Source: CAIYOL01 sp964494805 (GTDB lineage Bacteria > Planctomycetota > Phycisphaerae > Sedimentisphaerales > Anaerobacaceae). Taken from it: a stretch of 64,000 nucleotides of DNA. Made by a program: the position numbers and the translations under genes. Shown here piece by piece: positions 53,061-62,416 of the stretch. The stretch's first letter is position 1. Each line of letters opens with the position of its first letter. Under the pieces are notes generated by a model that was not told where the DNA came from, did no database searches, and worked only from the letters and a program-made list of their open reading frames with translations. The stretch lies in assembly GCA_964494805.1 (NCBI GenBank), contig CAZBST010000009.1, forward strand, positions 24,809-88,808, given 5' to 3'.

Positions 53061-53077
53061 GGAATTCCCCTGTTTCG
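53061..53077 (+). promoter_or_regulatory. Shared island motif, copy 3
   Basis: GGAATTCCCCTGTTTCG lies 79 bases before the start of the third BON gene, in the same orientation relative to its gene as copies 1 and 2. Downstream GCTGCTTCGTAACACAG also resembles sequence after copies 1 and 2. Confidence 0.6.
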
Positions 53078-53155
53078 CTGCTTCGTAACACAGAGTAAAA
53101 ATTAATAAGAAAAGGTTCATTATAAAAACAGATCAATTTTAGAAAGGAGACCGTT

Positions 53156-54700
53156 ATGAGATTATCGAAATCACAAAAAACACACGCATCTAAAAGAAAA
53201 GGGTGGTCCCGACCCGGATCCGGGCTTATTTATGCCACAATCATAACTCTGTTCTTTTTAATAACTCCTGTTGCTTCAGCTGAAACCGACAATCAAGGTA
53301 TCCAAGATAGCGACATAACCTTGGCAGTTATTGATGATTTGTCGACCGACGACTTGGTTTCAGCACATTTAATTGATGTTGGGACAAAGGACGGTATTGT
53401 TACCCTTTCGGGGGCAGTTGATAATCTGTTATCTAAGGATATAGCCGTTCAAATCGCAGGACGCATTAAAGGGGTTAGAGGTGTTATTGATGAAATTGAC
53501 GTAAAAACTGTCAAAAGACCGGATGATGAAATACGAACCGATGTTTTGAAAGCTTTGATTTTGGATCCTACAACAAGCCAATACGATACAGATGTAGAGG
53601 TTGCAAAGGGGGTAGCGACCTTATCAGGCAAGGTGAATTCGTGGGCGGAGAAGCAGCTTGTTGAAGATACTGTAAAGGGCGTCAAAGGTGTTAAGGGCAT
53701 AAAAAATGAGCTTTCAATTAACATAAATATAAACCGTCCAGATTCTGAAATTAAAGCTGAGATAGAGCACATTTTAGATCTGGACCCTTACTTGAACAAC
53801 GGGCTTGTTGACGTAAACGTCCAAGAAGGTAGAGTCTCACTTACAGGAACGGTTAGTAGTGTTGCAGAGAAGACGACAGCCTATAACGACGCATGGGCCG
53901 CTGGGATAAAGTCTGTAGATATTTCAGGGCTTGAGGTAAAGTGGTGGATGCGCGATGATATGCACCGGGGCAAAAAATGGGCACCAAAGTCCGACAAAGA
54001 AATTACCGATGCAATTAATGACGCTTTCGAGTTTGACCCTCGCGTTAAACCTTTCAGGATAGATGTTCAGGTTAATAATGGCGATGTGGTTCTGAGTGGG
54101 ACTGTAGGCAATCTAAAAGCAAAAAAAGCCGCCGAGCAGGATGCTAAGGATACAATAGGAGTGGGACCTGCTGATGTCAAGAATTATCTGAGAGTCCGGT
54201 TGGTTAATCCCCCTTCTGATTCTGAAATCACTGAGAATATCCAGAAAATGCTCTCTGTTCATCCGATTTTGGAACGTCATAACATTATCGTACTTGTAAG
54301 AAATCAGAAAGTTTACCTCTATGGAGTGGTGGATTACTTACCTGAAAAAAACCTTGCCGAAAGTGTTGCTTCAGGGATTAAGGGTGTAGTTGATGTGGAA
54401 AATAATATCACCGTCAGGAAAGCGTGGAAATGGAGGAGCGACAATCAAGTCAAAAAGAGTATAAAAAGGCGACTCTTCTGGAGCCCATTTGTAGATAGTG
54501 ATAATATTTCTGTGGATGTAAAGGATGGTATAGCTGTTCTTTCCGGTACGGTAAATAGCTGGTATGAACTCAAGTCAGCGGTTCAAAGTGCTTTTAAGGG
54601 CGGAGCTAAATCTGTCAAAAGTCAATTAAAGATAAAGCAATGGCGCGATTTTAATTCCCCAATATATCGAGATCCATACTACTGGGGATATTATTGGTGA
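53156..54700 (+). CDS. Periplasmic six-BON-domain protein, copy 3
   Basis: A 514-residue protein with a long basic N-region and signal helix (about 22-42), then six BON domains (for example VGTKDGIVTLSGAV, VEVAKGVATLSGKV, VDVKDGIAVLSGTV). It ends in an aromatic tail (YRDPYYWGYYW). AAAGGAG lies eight bases before the ATG. It faces rightward, away from copies 1 and 2, and heads the row transaldolase, phosphoketolase, hexomutase, ATPase and GH130. Its sequence is more distant from copies 1 and 2 than they are from each other. Confidence 0.9.
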   Translation: MRLSKSQKTHASKRKGWSRPGSGLIYATIITLFFLITPVASAETDNQGIQDSDITLAVIDDLSTDDLVSAHLIDVGTKDGIVTLSGAVDNLLSKDIAVQIAGRIKGVRGVIDEIDVKTVKRPDDEIRTDVLKALILDPTTSQYDTDVEVAKGVATLSGKVNSWAEKQLVEDTVKGVKGVKGIKNELSINININRPDSEIKAEIEHILDLDPYLNNGLVDVNVQEGRVSLTGTVSSVAEKTTAYNDAWAAGIKSVDISGLEVKWWMRDDMHRGKKWAPKSDKEITDAINDAFEFDPRVKPFRIDVQVNNGDVVLSGTVGNLKAKKAAEQDAKDTIGVGPADVKNYLRVRLVNPPSDSEITENIQKMLSVHPILERHNIIVLVRNQKVYLYGVVDYLPEKNLAESVASGIKGVVDVENNITVRKAWKWRSDNQVKKSIKRRLFWSPFVDSDNISVDVKDGIAVLSGTVNSWYELKSAVQSAFKGGAKSVKSQLKIKQWRDFNSPIYRDPYYWGYYW

Positions 54701-54787
54701 TTTCAGTGGTGAACTGACTGTTATCGCAAATAGCAATTAAATATTTTAAAATGATTAGATTATGTGTATGAAGGACGAATAGTTGAA

Positions 54788-56101
54788 ATGGTAAAGGTAA
54801 AATATGCTTTTGATCGTAAAATTCATGACTTTGTTAAAGAAGGTTTTTCACCATCTTTTGGAAAACTCAGGAAAAGCTTCAGGAAAGAGCCTCTTTGGGA
54901 ACGGCTTAGGGAACTTGGCAGTGAATTGTGGTTAGATACAGGCAGTATTAACCAAGCACGGGAACTATGGACACAGCAATTCTCATCTCTAACTACTAAT
55001 AACACTTTACTTAATAAGGAGGTTCAGACAGGTAAATACGATTCTCTGATTTTTCAGGCGGCCGAATTGCTCAGTAAGTATCATCACCTTTCAGAGTCCG
55101 ACATGCTGCTCGAAATTGCATTCGTTCTCAATGCCTACCATGCACTTAGGCTGGTCGAAACTTTTGATGCCTATGTCTCAGTCGAAGAACACACTGATTT
55201 GGCAAATGATGTTGATGGGGCAGTTGATTATGCGCGGCGCTATTATGCTATCTGCCCGGAGCGCTTCATAATTAAAATACCTTTTACACCGGCAGGTCTT
55301 TTGGCAGCACGAAAGGTTTCATTAGAGGGTATACCTGTCAATCATACATTAGGATTCTCAGCAAGGCAAAATTACGTAATAGCACGCATTGGCAAACCGG
55401 CGTATGTCAATGTGTTTCTTGGAAGACTTAACAGCTTTGTTGTTGAGAATGAGTTAGGAGACGGCAGTTTTATAGGAGAAAAAGCCACCTTGGCCTCACA
55501 GGCCGCCATAAGACACCTTCGCGAGAAATACAAAATAACTACCAAGCAGATAGGAGCGAGTTTCCGTTCTGGAAAACAGGTGCATGACCTTGCAGGCATT
55601 GACGTGATGACGATGCCGCCCAAAGTGGCTGAAGAATTCTTATCTATGAGGTTAGAGCCGCAAAAGATTGCCAGTGAAACCAGTGTAAATTACAAGCCCG
55701 GTCTTTACAGCCATATAGACCCTGCATCATTAATGCTTAACACGCTTTGGGATATTGACGAAAAACTTGTGAAATGTGTTGACGTCCTCGAAAAAGAAGA
55801 CTTGGATTCTTTTACTCCGATCGACCTTATTAGCTTTTTCAGAGAACATGACTGTGGAGATATGCTAATTCACTGGAACAATGCCCAAATAGCTGCCAGC
55901 ACACGCGATGGTAAAATACCGCAATTACACCACTGGGAAGATGCGCTTGAAAACAAATCAATTGGTTTAGATAGTGTGATGAATCTGGCCGGATTGAACA
56001 GTTTCGCTACAGACCAGAAAGCTATGGACCAAAGGATCAAAGATGTACTTTCTAAGAATAATATAACTATAGACCATAGAATCAAAAAACCCACCAAATA
56101 G
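54788..56101 (+). CDS. tal: Transaldolase-family protein
   Basis: A 437-residue TIM-barrel aldolase. ELWLDTGSINQARELW gives the strand-1 Asp. FIIKIPFTPAGLLAARK has the Schiff-base Lys, and later VNHTLGFSARQNYVIA and FLGRLNSFV follow the usual order. It is longer than E. coli transaldolase (317) because of an N-terminal ~50 and a C-terminal ~100 residue addition. A GTG at 54764 is in frame; the ATG at 54788 (MVKVKYAFDRK) is preferred. It lies directly before phosphoketolase and would move C3 units between sugar phosphates. Confidence 0.85.
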   Translation: MVKVKYAFDRKIHDFVKEGFSPSFGKLRKSFRKEPLWERLRELGSELWLDTGSINQARELWTQQFSSLTTNNTLLNKEVQTGKYDSLIFQAAELLSKYHHLSESDMLLEIAFVLNAYHALRLVETFDAYVSVEEHTDLANDVDGAVDYARRYYAICPERFIIKIPFTPAGLLAARKVSLEGIPVNHTLGFSARQNYVIARIGKPAYVNVFLGRLNSFVVENELGDGSFIGEKATLASQAAIRHLREKYKITTKQIGASFRSGKQVHDLAGIDVMTMPPKVAEEFLSMRLEPQKIASETSVNYKPGLYSHIDPASLMLNTLWDIDEKLVKCVDVLEKEDLDSFTPIDLISFFREHDCGDMLIHWNNAQIAASTRDGKIPQLHHWEDALENKSIGLDSVMNLAGLNSFATDQKAMDQRIKDVLSKNNITIDHRIKKPTK

Positions 56102-56124
56102 ATGACAGCATAAGGAAGGTTATT

Positions 56125-58485
56125 ATGGCACAAATATCTGAAGATAGCTTAAATAAAATGCAAAAATACTGGAATGCGGCTAATTATCTTTCCGTGGGTC
56201 AGATTTATCTGCAAGATAATCCCCTGTTGCGGGAACCATTGAGGGTCGAGCACATAAAACCGCGATTGCTGGGCCATTGGGGGACTTCTCCTGGCCTAAA
56301 TCTCATTTATGTTCATCTTAACCGACTAATAAAGGAAAAAGATGCCAATATAATCTACTTAACAGGCCCAGGCCATGGTGGCCCCGCGATTATTGCAAAC
56401 ACATACATGGAAGGAACCTACTCCGAAATTTATCCTGATGTTCCTCAAAACGCAGATGGCATGCGTCACCTGTTTCGTCAATTTTCCTTCCCCGGAGGCG
56501 TGCCAAGCCATGTAAGTCCTCAGACGCCCGGCTCAATCCACGAAGGGGGAGAGCTGGGATATTCGCTAATACATGCATACGGAGCCGCATTCGATAATCC
56601 CGATTTATTAGTGGCCTGTGTCGTAGGCGACGGAGAAGCTGAAACCGGCCCGCTCGCCGGCGGCTGGAAATCAAATATGTTCTTAAATCCTGCTCGTGAT
56701 GGTGCTGCATTACCTATATTGCATCTAAATGGCTACAAAATTTCAGGCCCTACTGTCCTCGGAAGAAAAAGTGATGAGGAACTCGGTCATCTATTTGAAG
56801 GGCTGGGTTACAAGCCGTACTTTGTAGAAGGGAGCGACCCACTTCTTGTCCATAAAATTATGGCCGAGACACTGGACAAGGTTTATGAAGATATTCAAGC
56901 TATCCAGAATGATACCCGCACTAAGGGTTTCTCAAAGCGACCATCTTGGCCGATGATTGTCTTGCGCACGCCGAAGGGCTGGACCGGCCCCAAAGTAGTT
57001 GACGGTTTGCAGGTAGAAGGAACTTTCCGATCACATCAGGTGCCGTTGGCAACGGTCAGAGAAAATCCCGAACACTTAAAAATGCTCGAAGAATGGATGC
57101 ACAGTTATAAGCCTGAAGAACTATTTGATGAAAACGGCCGATTGATTTCGGAATTAGCAGAACTCGCACCGGGAGGCGACCGGCGAATGAGTGCTAACCC
57201 CAACGCCAACGGAGGTAAGCTGCTATCAGACCTGAACTTACCTGATTTTACGAAATACTCACTGGATGTTAAGAAACCCGGCACACAGACTGGTGAAGCT
57301 ACACGACAGCTTGGCAAATACCTAAGGGATGTCTTTAAAGAAAATGAAAACAATAAAAACTTTCGAATTTTCTGTCCCGATGAAACCGAGTCTAATCGTC
57401 TCGGTAATGTTTTTGAGGTTACTAATCGTTGCTTTGTTGGTGATATCATCAAGACTGACGACCATCTCTCGCCGGATGGCCGTGTGATGGAAGTGCTCAG
57501 TGAACATTGCTGCCAAGGATGGCTCGAAGGTTACCTGCTTACCGGCCGGCATGGACTTTTTCCCTGTTATGAAGCTTTCGTGACAATCATTGATTCTATG
57601 GTTAATCAGCACGCCAAGTGGCTGAAAACCTGCAGGGAATTGCCCTGGCGAAAGCCGATTGCATCTTTAAATTACCTGCTCACCTCTCACGCCTGGCGTC
57701 AGGACCACAATGGATACAGCCATCAGGGCCCGGGATTCATTAATACAGTCCTACATAAGAAAAGCTCCGTAGCCCGCATATACCTACCGCCCGATGCCAA
57801 CTGTCTGCTGTCTATTATGGACCACTGTTTACGAAGCCGTGACTATATAAACCTGATAATCTCGGGAAAACAGCCGGAACCGCAATGGCTGGATATGGAA
57901 GCCGCAATAAAACACTGTTCGAAAGGAGCATCTATCTGGCAGTGGGCAAGTAATGATAAAAACAACGAACCTGATGTGGTTATGGCCTGTGCCGGTGACG
58001 TTCCGACTATGGAAACACTTGCAGCTGTATGGCTGCTGAGAAAAAATTTTCCTGAGTTAAAAGTCAGAGTGGTCAATGTTGTGGATTTAATGTCACTGAT
58101 GCCTCATAGTGAGCACCCACATGGCCTCGATGAAGCATCATTCTCGAAATTGTTTACAAATACAGTCCCTGTGATATTCGCCTTTCACGGTTATCCGAGA
58201 GTTATACATGAGCTTATTTATCAACGTCCTGAAGATGAGAGGTTCCATGTTCATGGTTATATCGAGGAAGGTACAACTACGACACCATTCGATATGGTTG
58301 TTTGTAATAAAATGAGCCGGTACCATTTAGCAATTGATGCACTACAGCGGGCACCACGGCTGCGGTCAAGATCAGCTAATCTAATCCAGAAATTTAACAA
58401 TAAGTTGATTGACCATGCCGTTTATATCCATAAGCACGGTAAAGATATGCCGGAGATAGTAAATTGGAGATGGAATTCCGAATAA
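56125..58485 (+). CDS. xfp: Phosphoketolase (xylulose 5-phosphate/fructose 6-phosphate)
   Basis: A 786-residue TPP enzyme of normal length. It has GHWGTSPGLNLIYVHLNRLI, GPGHGGPAIIANTYMEG, the TPP motif VVGDGEAETGPLAGGWKSN, NGYKISGPT, and YLLTGRHGLFPCYEAF and SHAWRQDHNGYSHQGPGFI in the second half. It cleaves xylulose or fructose phosphate with inorganic phosphate into acetyl-phosphate plus a C3 or C4 sugar phosphate. AAGGAAGG precedes the ATG. With ackA (37818) it yields ATP and acetate. Confidence 0.97.
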   Translation: MAQISEDSLNKMQKYWNAANYLSVGQIYLQDNPLLREPLRVEHIKPRLLGHWGTSPGLNLIYVHLNRLIKEKDANIIYLTGPGHGGPAIIANTYMEGTYSEIYPDVPQNADGMRHLFRQFSFPGGVPSHVSPQTPGSIHEGGELGYSLIHAYGAAFDNPDLLVACVVGDGEAETGPLAGGWKSNMFLNPARDGAALPILHLNGYKISGPTVLGRKSDEELGHLFEGLGYKPYFVEGSDPLLVHKIMAETLDKVYEDIQAIQNDTRTKGFSKRPSWPMIVLRTPKGWTGPKVVDGLQVEGTFRSHQVPLATVRENPEHLKMLEEWMHSYKPEELFDENGRLISELAELAPGGDRRMSANPNANGGKLLSDLNLPDFTKYSLDVKKPGTQTGEATRQLGKYLRDVFKENENNKNFRIFCPDETESNRLGNVFEVTNRCFVGDIIKTDDHLSPDGRVMEVLSEHCCQGWLEGYLLTGRHGLFPCYEAFVTIIDSMVNQHAKWLKTCRELPWRKPIASLNYLLTSHAWRQDHNGYSHQGPGFINTVLHKKSSVARIYLPPDANCLLSIMDHCLRSRDYINLIISGKQPEPQWLDMEAAIKHCSKGASIWQWASNDKNNEPDVVMACAGDVPTMETLAAVWLLRKNFPELKVRVVNVVDLMSLMPHSEHPHGLDEASFSKLFTNTVPVIFAFHGYPRVIHELIYQRPEDERFHVHGYIEEGTTTTPFDMVVCNKMSRYHLAIDALQRAPRLRSRSANLIQKFNNKLIDHAVYIHKHGKDMPEIVNWRWNSE

Positions 58486-58520
58486 CAGTTCCAAGAAACT
58501 AAAACTTTAGAAAGGAAATA

Positions 58521-59879
58521 ATGGCAGGGATATTCAAAGCTTACGATATTCGTGGCTGTTATCCTGATGAGCTGAATGAAAATATCGCATGTAAAATCGG
58601 AGCGGGCTTTGTAAATTTACTGAAGGCACACAACATCGTTATCGGCCGTGATATGCGGCTGTCATCACCAAGTCTTGCAGAAGCTTTTATCCAAGGAACC
58701 CTTGACTCAGGAGCATCAGTTACAGATGTCGGAATGGTTACGACTCCTATGCTCAACTATTCCGTCATCATGGGCGACTTTGATGCAGGGGCTATGGTAA
58801 CAGCATCTCATTTGCCAGCCGAATTTAATGGTTTTAAACTCTGCCGGAAAAATGCCGTTCCACTTAGCGGTGATGCAGGTCTGCAGGAACTGGAAAAACT
58901 TGTAAAAAAAAGCAAAAACATTGTCAGCGATAAAACCAATCATCGAGACACTCAAAATGTTAATTTCCTTAGCCTGTACATTGACAAATTAAGCAGTTTT
59001 GTCCATAATCCAAAGCCGTTGAAAATTGTGGTTGACGCCGGCAACGGCACGGTCGGCCAGGAGGTCCTGGCTTTGACTGAAAGATTTCCGCAATGGGATT
59101 TAATCTCTATGTATATGAAACCAGACGGACGATTTCCCCACCATGTTGCCAATCCGCTGATAGAATCCACTACCATTGACTTGCAGAACAAAGTTGTTAA
59201 GGAAAGGGCCGATATCGGTATAGCATTTGACGGCGACGCCGACCGCTGCGGATTTATAGATGAAAAAGGCAACAGAATTCCCGAGGATTTGATAACCGCA
59301 CTCATCGCAGAGTCTTTCCTGGCGGATAATCCCGGCGCCGTTATTATTTACGACCTCAGGTCGAGTCGAGTTGTACCCGAAACCATAAGCCGACTGGGAG
59401 GAAAACCGATACGCTGTCGTGTTGGGCATGCTTTTATTAAGGAGCAGATGAGGAAAGAAGATGCAGTATTCGCCGGTGAACTTTCCGGGCACTATTATTA
59501 CAAGGATACAGGATTCACAGACAACGCTCTCTTCACAATGATTTGGATGTTGAACTTCTTATCCGCAAAGAACTCGCCCATTTCTGCTTCTGTCAAACCT
59601 CTTAAAAAGTACTGTTCCACGGGAGAAATTAATTTTAAAGTAAGAGATAAAGAGCTAATATTTGTTACACTTGAGAAAGTTTATGCCGATGCAGCCGCTG
59701 ACCATCTTGATGGACTTACTATACAACACGAGTCCTGGTGGTTTAACCTCAGGCCATCGAACACCGAACCTGTCGTACGGCTGAATGTGGAAGCTAATGA
59801 CGCAAAAACACTCGAAGAAAAAAAGAAAGAAATTATCGGCGTTATAAAAGATGCGGAACCATCGATGCAACCGGTTTAA
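58521..59879 (+). CDS. Phosphomannomutase/phosphoglucomutase
   Basis: A 452-residue alpha-D-phosphohexomutase of the ManB/AlgC type. AYDIRGCYPDELNE opens domain 1. The phosphoserine loop is VTASHLPAEFNGFKLC, where the usual TASHNP has Leu for Asn. The metal loop is FDGDADRCGF, the sugar loop GELSGHYYY, and the phosphate site RPSNTEPVVRLNVEA. It links glucose or mannose 6- and 1-phosphates. It sits 35 bases after phosphoketolase and before the proton pump, so it may feed glycogen or mannoside carbon into the shunt. Confidence 0.92.
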   Translation: MAGIFKAYDIRGCYPDELNENIACKIGAGFVNLLKAHNIVIGRDMRLSSPSLAEAFIQGTLDSGASVTDVGMVTTPMLNYSVIMGDFDAGAMVTASHLPAEFNGFKLCRKNAVPLSGDAGLQELEKLVKKSKNIVSDKTNHRDTQNVNFLSLYIDKLSSFVHNPKPLKIVVDAGNGTVGQEVLALTERFPQWDLISMYMKPDGRFPHHVANPLIESTTIDLQNKVVKERADIGIAFDGDADRCGFIDEKGNRIPEDLITALIAESFLADNPGAVIIYDLRSSRVVPETISRLGGKPIRCRVGHAFIKEQMRKEDAVFAGELSGHYYYKDTGFTDNALFTMIWMLNFLSAKNSPISASVKPLKKYCSTGEINFKVRDKELIFVTLEKVYADAAADHLDGLTIQHESWWFNLRPSNTEPVVRLNVEANDAKTLEEKKKEIIGVIKDAEPSMQPV

Positions 59880-59920
59880 GCTGGTATGACTTTTAACAAC
59901 ATCGCAAAAGGAAATACTAA

Positions 59921-62386
59921 ATGACAGAAAACCAAGATGCTGAAAATAAGCTTACGAAAAAAGAAGAAGACAAAACTACAAGCGACCTTTTTTCTGAATT
60001 AGACGTGTCCCCTGAACAAGGTCTGAGCGATTCCGAAGCTGATAATCGTCTTGGTAAGTATGGGTATAATGAGTTAACTGAGGAAAAAGTAAACCCATTT
60101 CTCAAGTTTTTGAGTTATTTTTGGGGGCCAATTCCATGGATGATTGAGATAGCAGTAATACTTTCTGCAATAGTACGTCACTGGGCTGATTTCTGGATTA
60201 TCCTGGTTTTACTTTTAATGAACGCCGTTGTTGGTTTTTGGGAAGAATATCAGGCTGGAAACGCCATTGAAGCGCTAAAGAAAAAACTGGCGCTTGAAGC
60301 ACGTGTTAGACGTGATGGTAAGTGGAAAAACATTCCTGCACGGCAGTTGGTTCCTGGGGACATCATTCGTTTACGCCTGGGAGACATAATACCTGCCGAT
60401 GCCAAGCTTTTGGACGGAGACCCTATAGAAGTAGACCAGTCCACTTTGACAGGGGAATCACTGCCTGTAGAGCGCAAGAAAGAAGATAATGTTTATTCCG
60501 GCTCTATCGTAAATCAGGGCGAAATTGAAGCGATCGTTTATACAACCGGTGCTAATACCTATTTCGGCAAAACAGCACAAATGGTCGAAGGAGCAAAAAC
60601 TGCAAGTCATTTCCAGCGTGCAGTTTTAAAAATCGGAGATTACCTGATAATTCTTGCTGTAGCACTGGTTGCATTAATTCTTATAACCGCACTCTTCAGA
60701 CATGAAAAGATGTTAACGGCATTACGGTTTGCTCTCGTATTGACGGTTGCAGCTATTCCCGTGGCTATGCCGACGGTTCTGTCGGTGACTATGGCAGTAG
60801 GCGCCAAGCTACTGGCGGCTAAGCAAGCTATAGTAAGAAGGCTGGCTTCTATTGAGGAGCTTGCCGGCATTGATATTCTATGTTCAGATAAGACAGGAAC
60901 GCTAACCCAGAATAAACTGACTCTCAGTGATACTGTTAGCTTCGGAAGTATGGATAAAGAACAGATTATACTTTGCGGAGCTCTTGCTTCACGTGCAGAA
61001 GACAAGGACCCAATAGACTTAGCTGTTATAAATGGTCTAAACGATTCTAATGCCCTAAATTCCTATCAGATTGTACATTTCCTGCCTTTTGATCCTGTTC
61101 ATAAACGAACCGAAGCCACAGTCAAAGACTCGAAAGGAAAGACCTTTAAAGTCAGCAAAGGTGCTCCGCAGGTGATTCTTGAACTCGCAGCAAATAAGGT
61201 GCATATCCGAAATGAATTAGAGAAAACAGTTAATGAGTTTGCGGCCAAAGGTTATCGTTCTTTAGGAATTGCCAGAAGTGACGAAAAAGAAAAGTGGCAA
61301 TATTTAGGTATACTTGCTCTTTCCGACCCACCTCGAGAAGATTGTAAAGACACCATTGTCGCAGCTAAACAGATGGGAGTAGATGTGAAGATGGTTACAG
61401 GGGACCAGGTGGCCATCGGCAAGGAAATAGCTGGCCAGATAGGATTGGGCAAAAATATCCTCGATGCTCAAATATTCGGTGATACAAAACATCATGAAGT
61501 AAGCCGATTGGCAGAATCTATTGAGAAAGCTGATGGTTTCGCCCAGGTATTTCCCGAACACAAGTACCACATCGTTGATGTCTTGCAAAAACGAGGGCAC
61601 ATTGTTGGTATGACCGGCGATGGTGTAAATGATGCACCGGCGCTGAAAAAAGCCGATGCTGGCATCGCGGTATCCGGTGCAACCGATGCTGCCAGAGCGG
61701 CATCAGATATTGTATTGCTTACACCGGGGCTGTCTATAATTATCGATGCTGTCAAAGAAAGCCGAAAGATATTCCAGAGAATGAACAGCTATGCTACTTA
61801 CCGTATTGCGGAAACAATCCGTGTTCTGCTGTTTATGACCCTCAGCATACTTGTTTTTAAATTTTACCCTGTAACCGCTGTAATGATTGTTCTGCTGGCT
61901 TTACTCAATGACGGCGCTATTCTTTCTATAGCTTATGACAGAGCCCATATTTCAAACGAGCCTGAAGCATGGAATATGCACCGTGTACTTGGGGTAGCCA
62001 CAGCCTTGGGGATTGCAGGTGTAATTGCATCTTTTGGTCTTTTTTATCTGGGTGAGCGGGTATTCAAATTAGACCGCGAGATGATTCAAACACTTATGTA
62101 CCTCAAGCTTTCTGTGGCCGGGCATATGACTATATTTCTTACCCGTACCCGAGGACACTTCTGGGCCGACCGGCCTTCCAATATACTTCTTGGTGCGGTT
62201 GTAGGTACACAAGCGGTTGCTACGCTGGTCGCGGTTTATGGCCTGTTTATGACTCCCATCGGCTGGGGCTGGGCTGCACTGGTTTGGGGATATGCTTTAG
62301 CTTGGTTTTTGGTTAATGACTGGATTGAAATTTGGGCACTTCATATCTTCGACTCTAAAAAGCCTGGGCTATTAACAAAAGAGTAA
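59921..62386 (+). CDS. Plasma-membrane proton-pumping P-type ATPase (P3A)
   Basis: An 821-residue pump with about ten helices. The N-terminal cation-ATPase domain (SELDVSPEQGLSDSEADNRL) is followed by the actuator TLTGESLPV, the phosphorylation site CSDKTGTLTQNKL, nucleotide-binding KGAPQVILE and hinge MTGDGVNDAPALKKADAGIA. Length and the short C-terminus match archaeal/fungal-type H+-ATPases rather than Ca2+ pumps. It would use ATP to export protons under acid or energy stress. It lies between the hexomutase and GH130 genes, all rightward. Confidence 0.93.
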   Translation: MTENQDAENKLTKKEEDKTTSDLFSELDVSPEQGLSDSEADNRLGKYGYNELTEEKVNPFLKFLSYFWGPIPWMIEIAVILSAIVRHWADFWIILVLLLMNAVVGFWEEYQAGNAIEALKKKLALEARVRRDGKWKNIPARQLVPGDIIRLRLGDIIPADAKLLDGDPIEVDQSTLTGESLPVERKKEDNVYSGSIVNQGEIEAIVYTTGANTYFGKTAQMVEGAKTASHFQRAVLKIGDYLIILAVALVALILITALFRHEKMLTALRFALVLTVAAIPVAMPTVLSVTMAVGAKLLAAKQAIVRRLASIEELAGIDILCSDKTGTLTQNKLTLSDTVSFGSMDKEQIILCGALASRAEDKDPIDLAVINGLNDSNALNSYQIVHFLPFDPVHKRTEATVKDSKGKTFKVSKGAPQVILELAANKVHIRNELEKTVNEFAAKGYRSLGIARSDEKEKWQYLGILALSDPPREDCKDTIVAAKQMGVDVKMVTGDQVAIGKEIAGQIGLGKNILDAQIFGDTKHHEVSRLAESIEKADGFAQVFPEHKYHIVDVLQKRGHIVGMTGDGVNDAPALKKADAGIAVSGATDAARAASDIVLLTPGLSIIIDAVKESRKIFQRMNSYATYRIAETIRVLLFMTLSILVFKFYPVTAVMIVLLALLNDGAILSIAYDRAHISNEPEAWNMHRVLGVATALGIAGVIASFGLFYLGERVFKLDREMIQTLMYLKLSVAGHMTIFLTRTRGHFWADRPSNILLGAVVGTQAVATLVAVYGLFMTPIGWGWAALVWGYALAWFLVNDWIEIWALHIFDSKKPGLLTKE

Positions 62387-62416
62387 TGAGCTGATTAATT
62401 TTTTCAAGGTGTCGTT

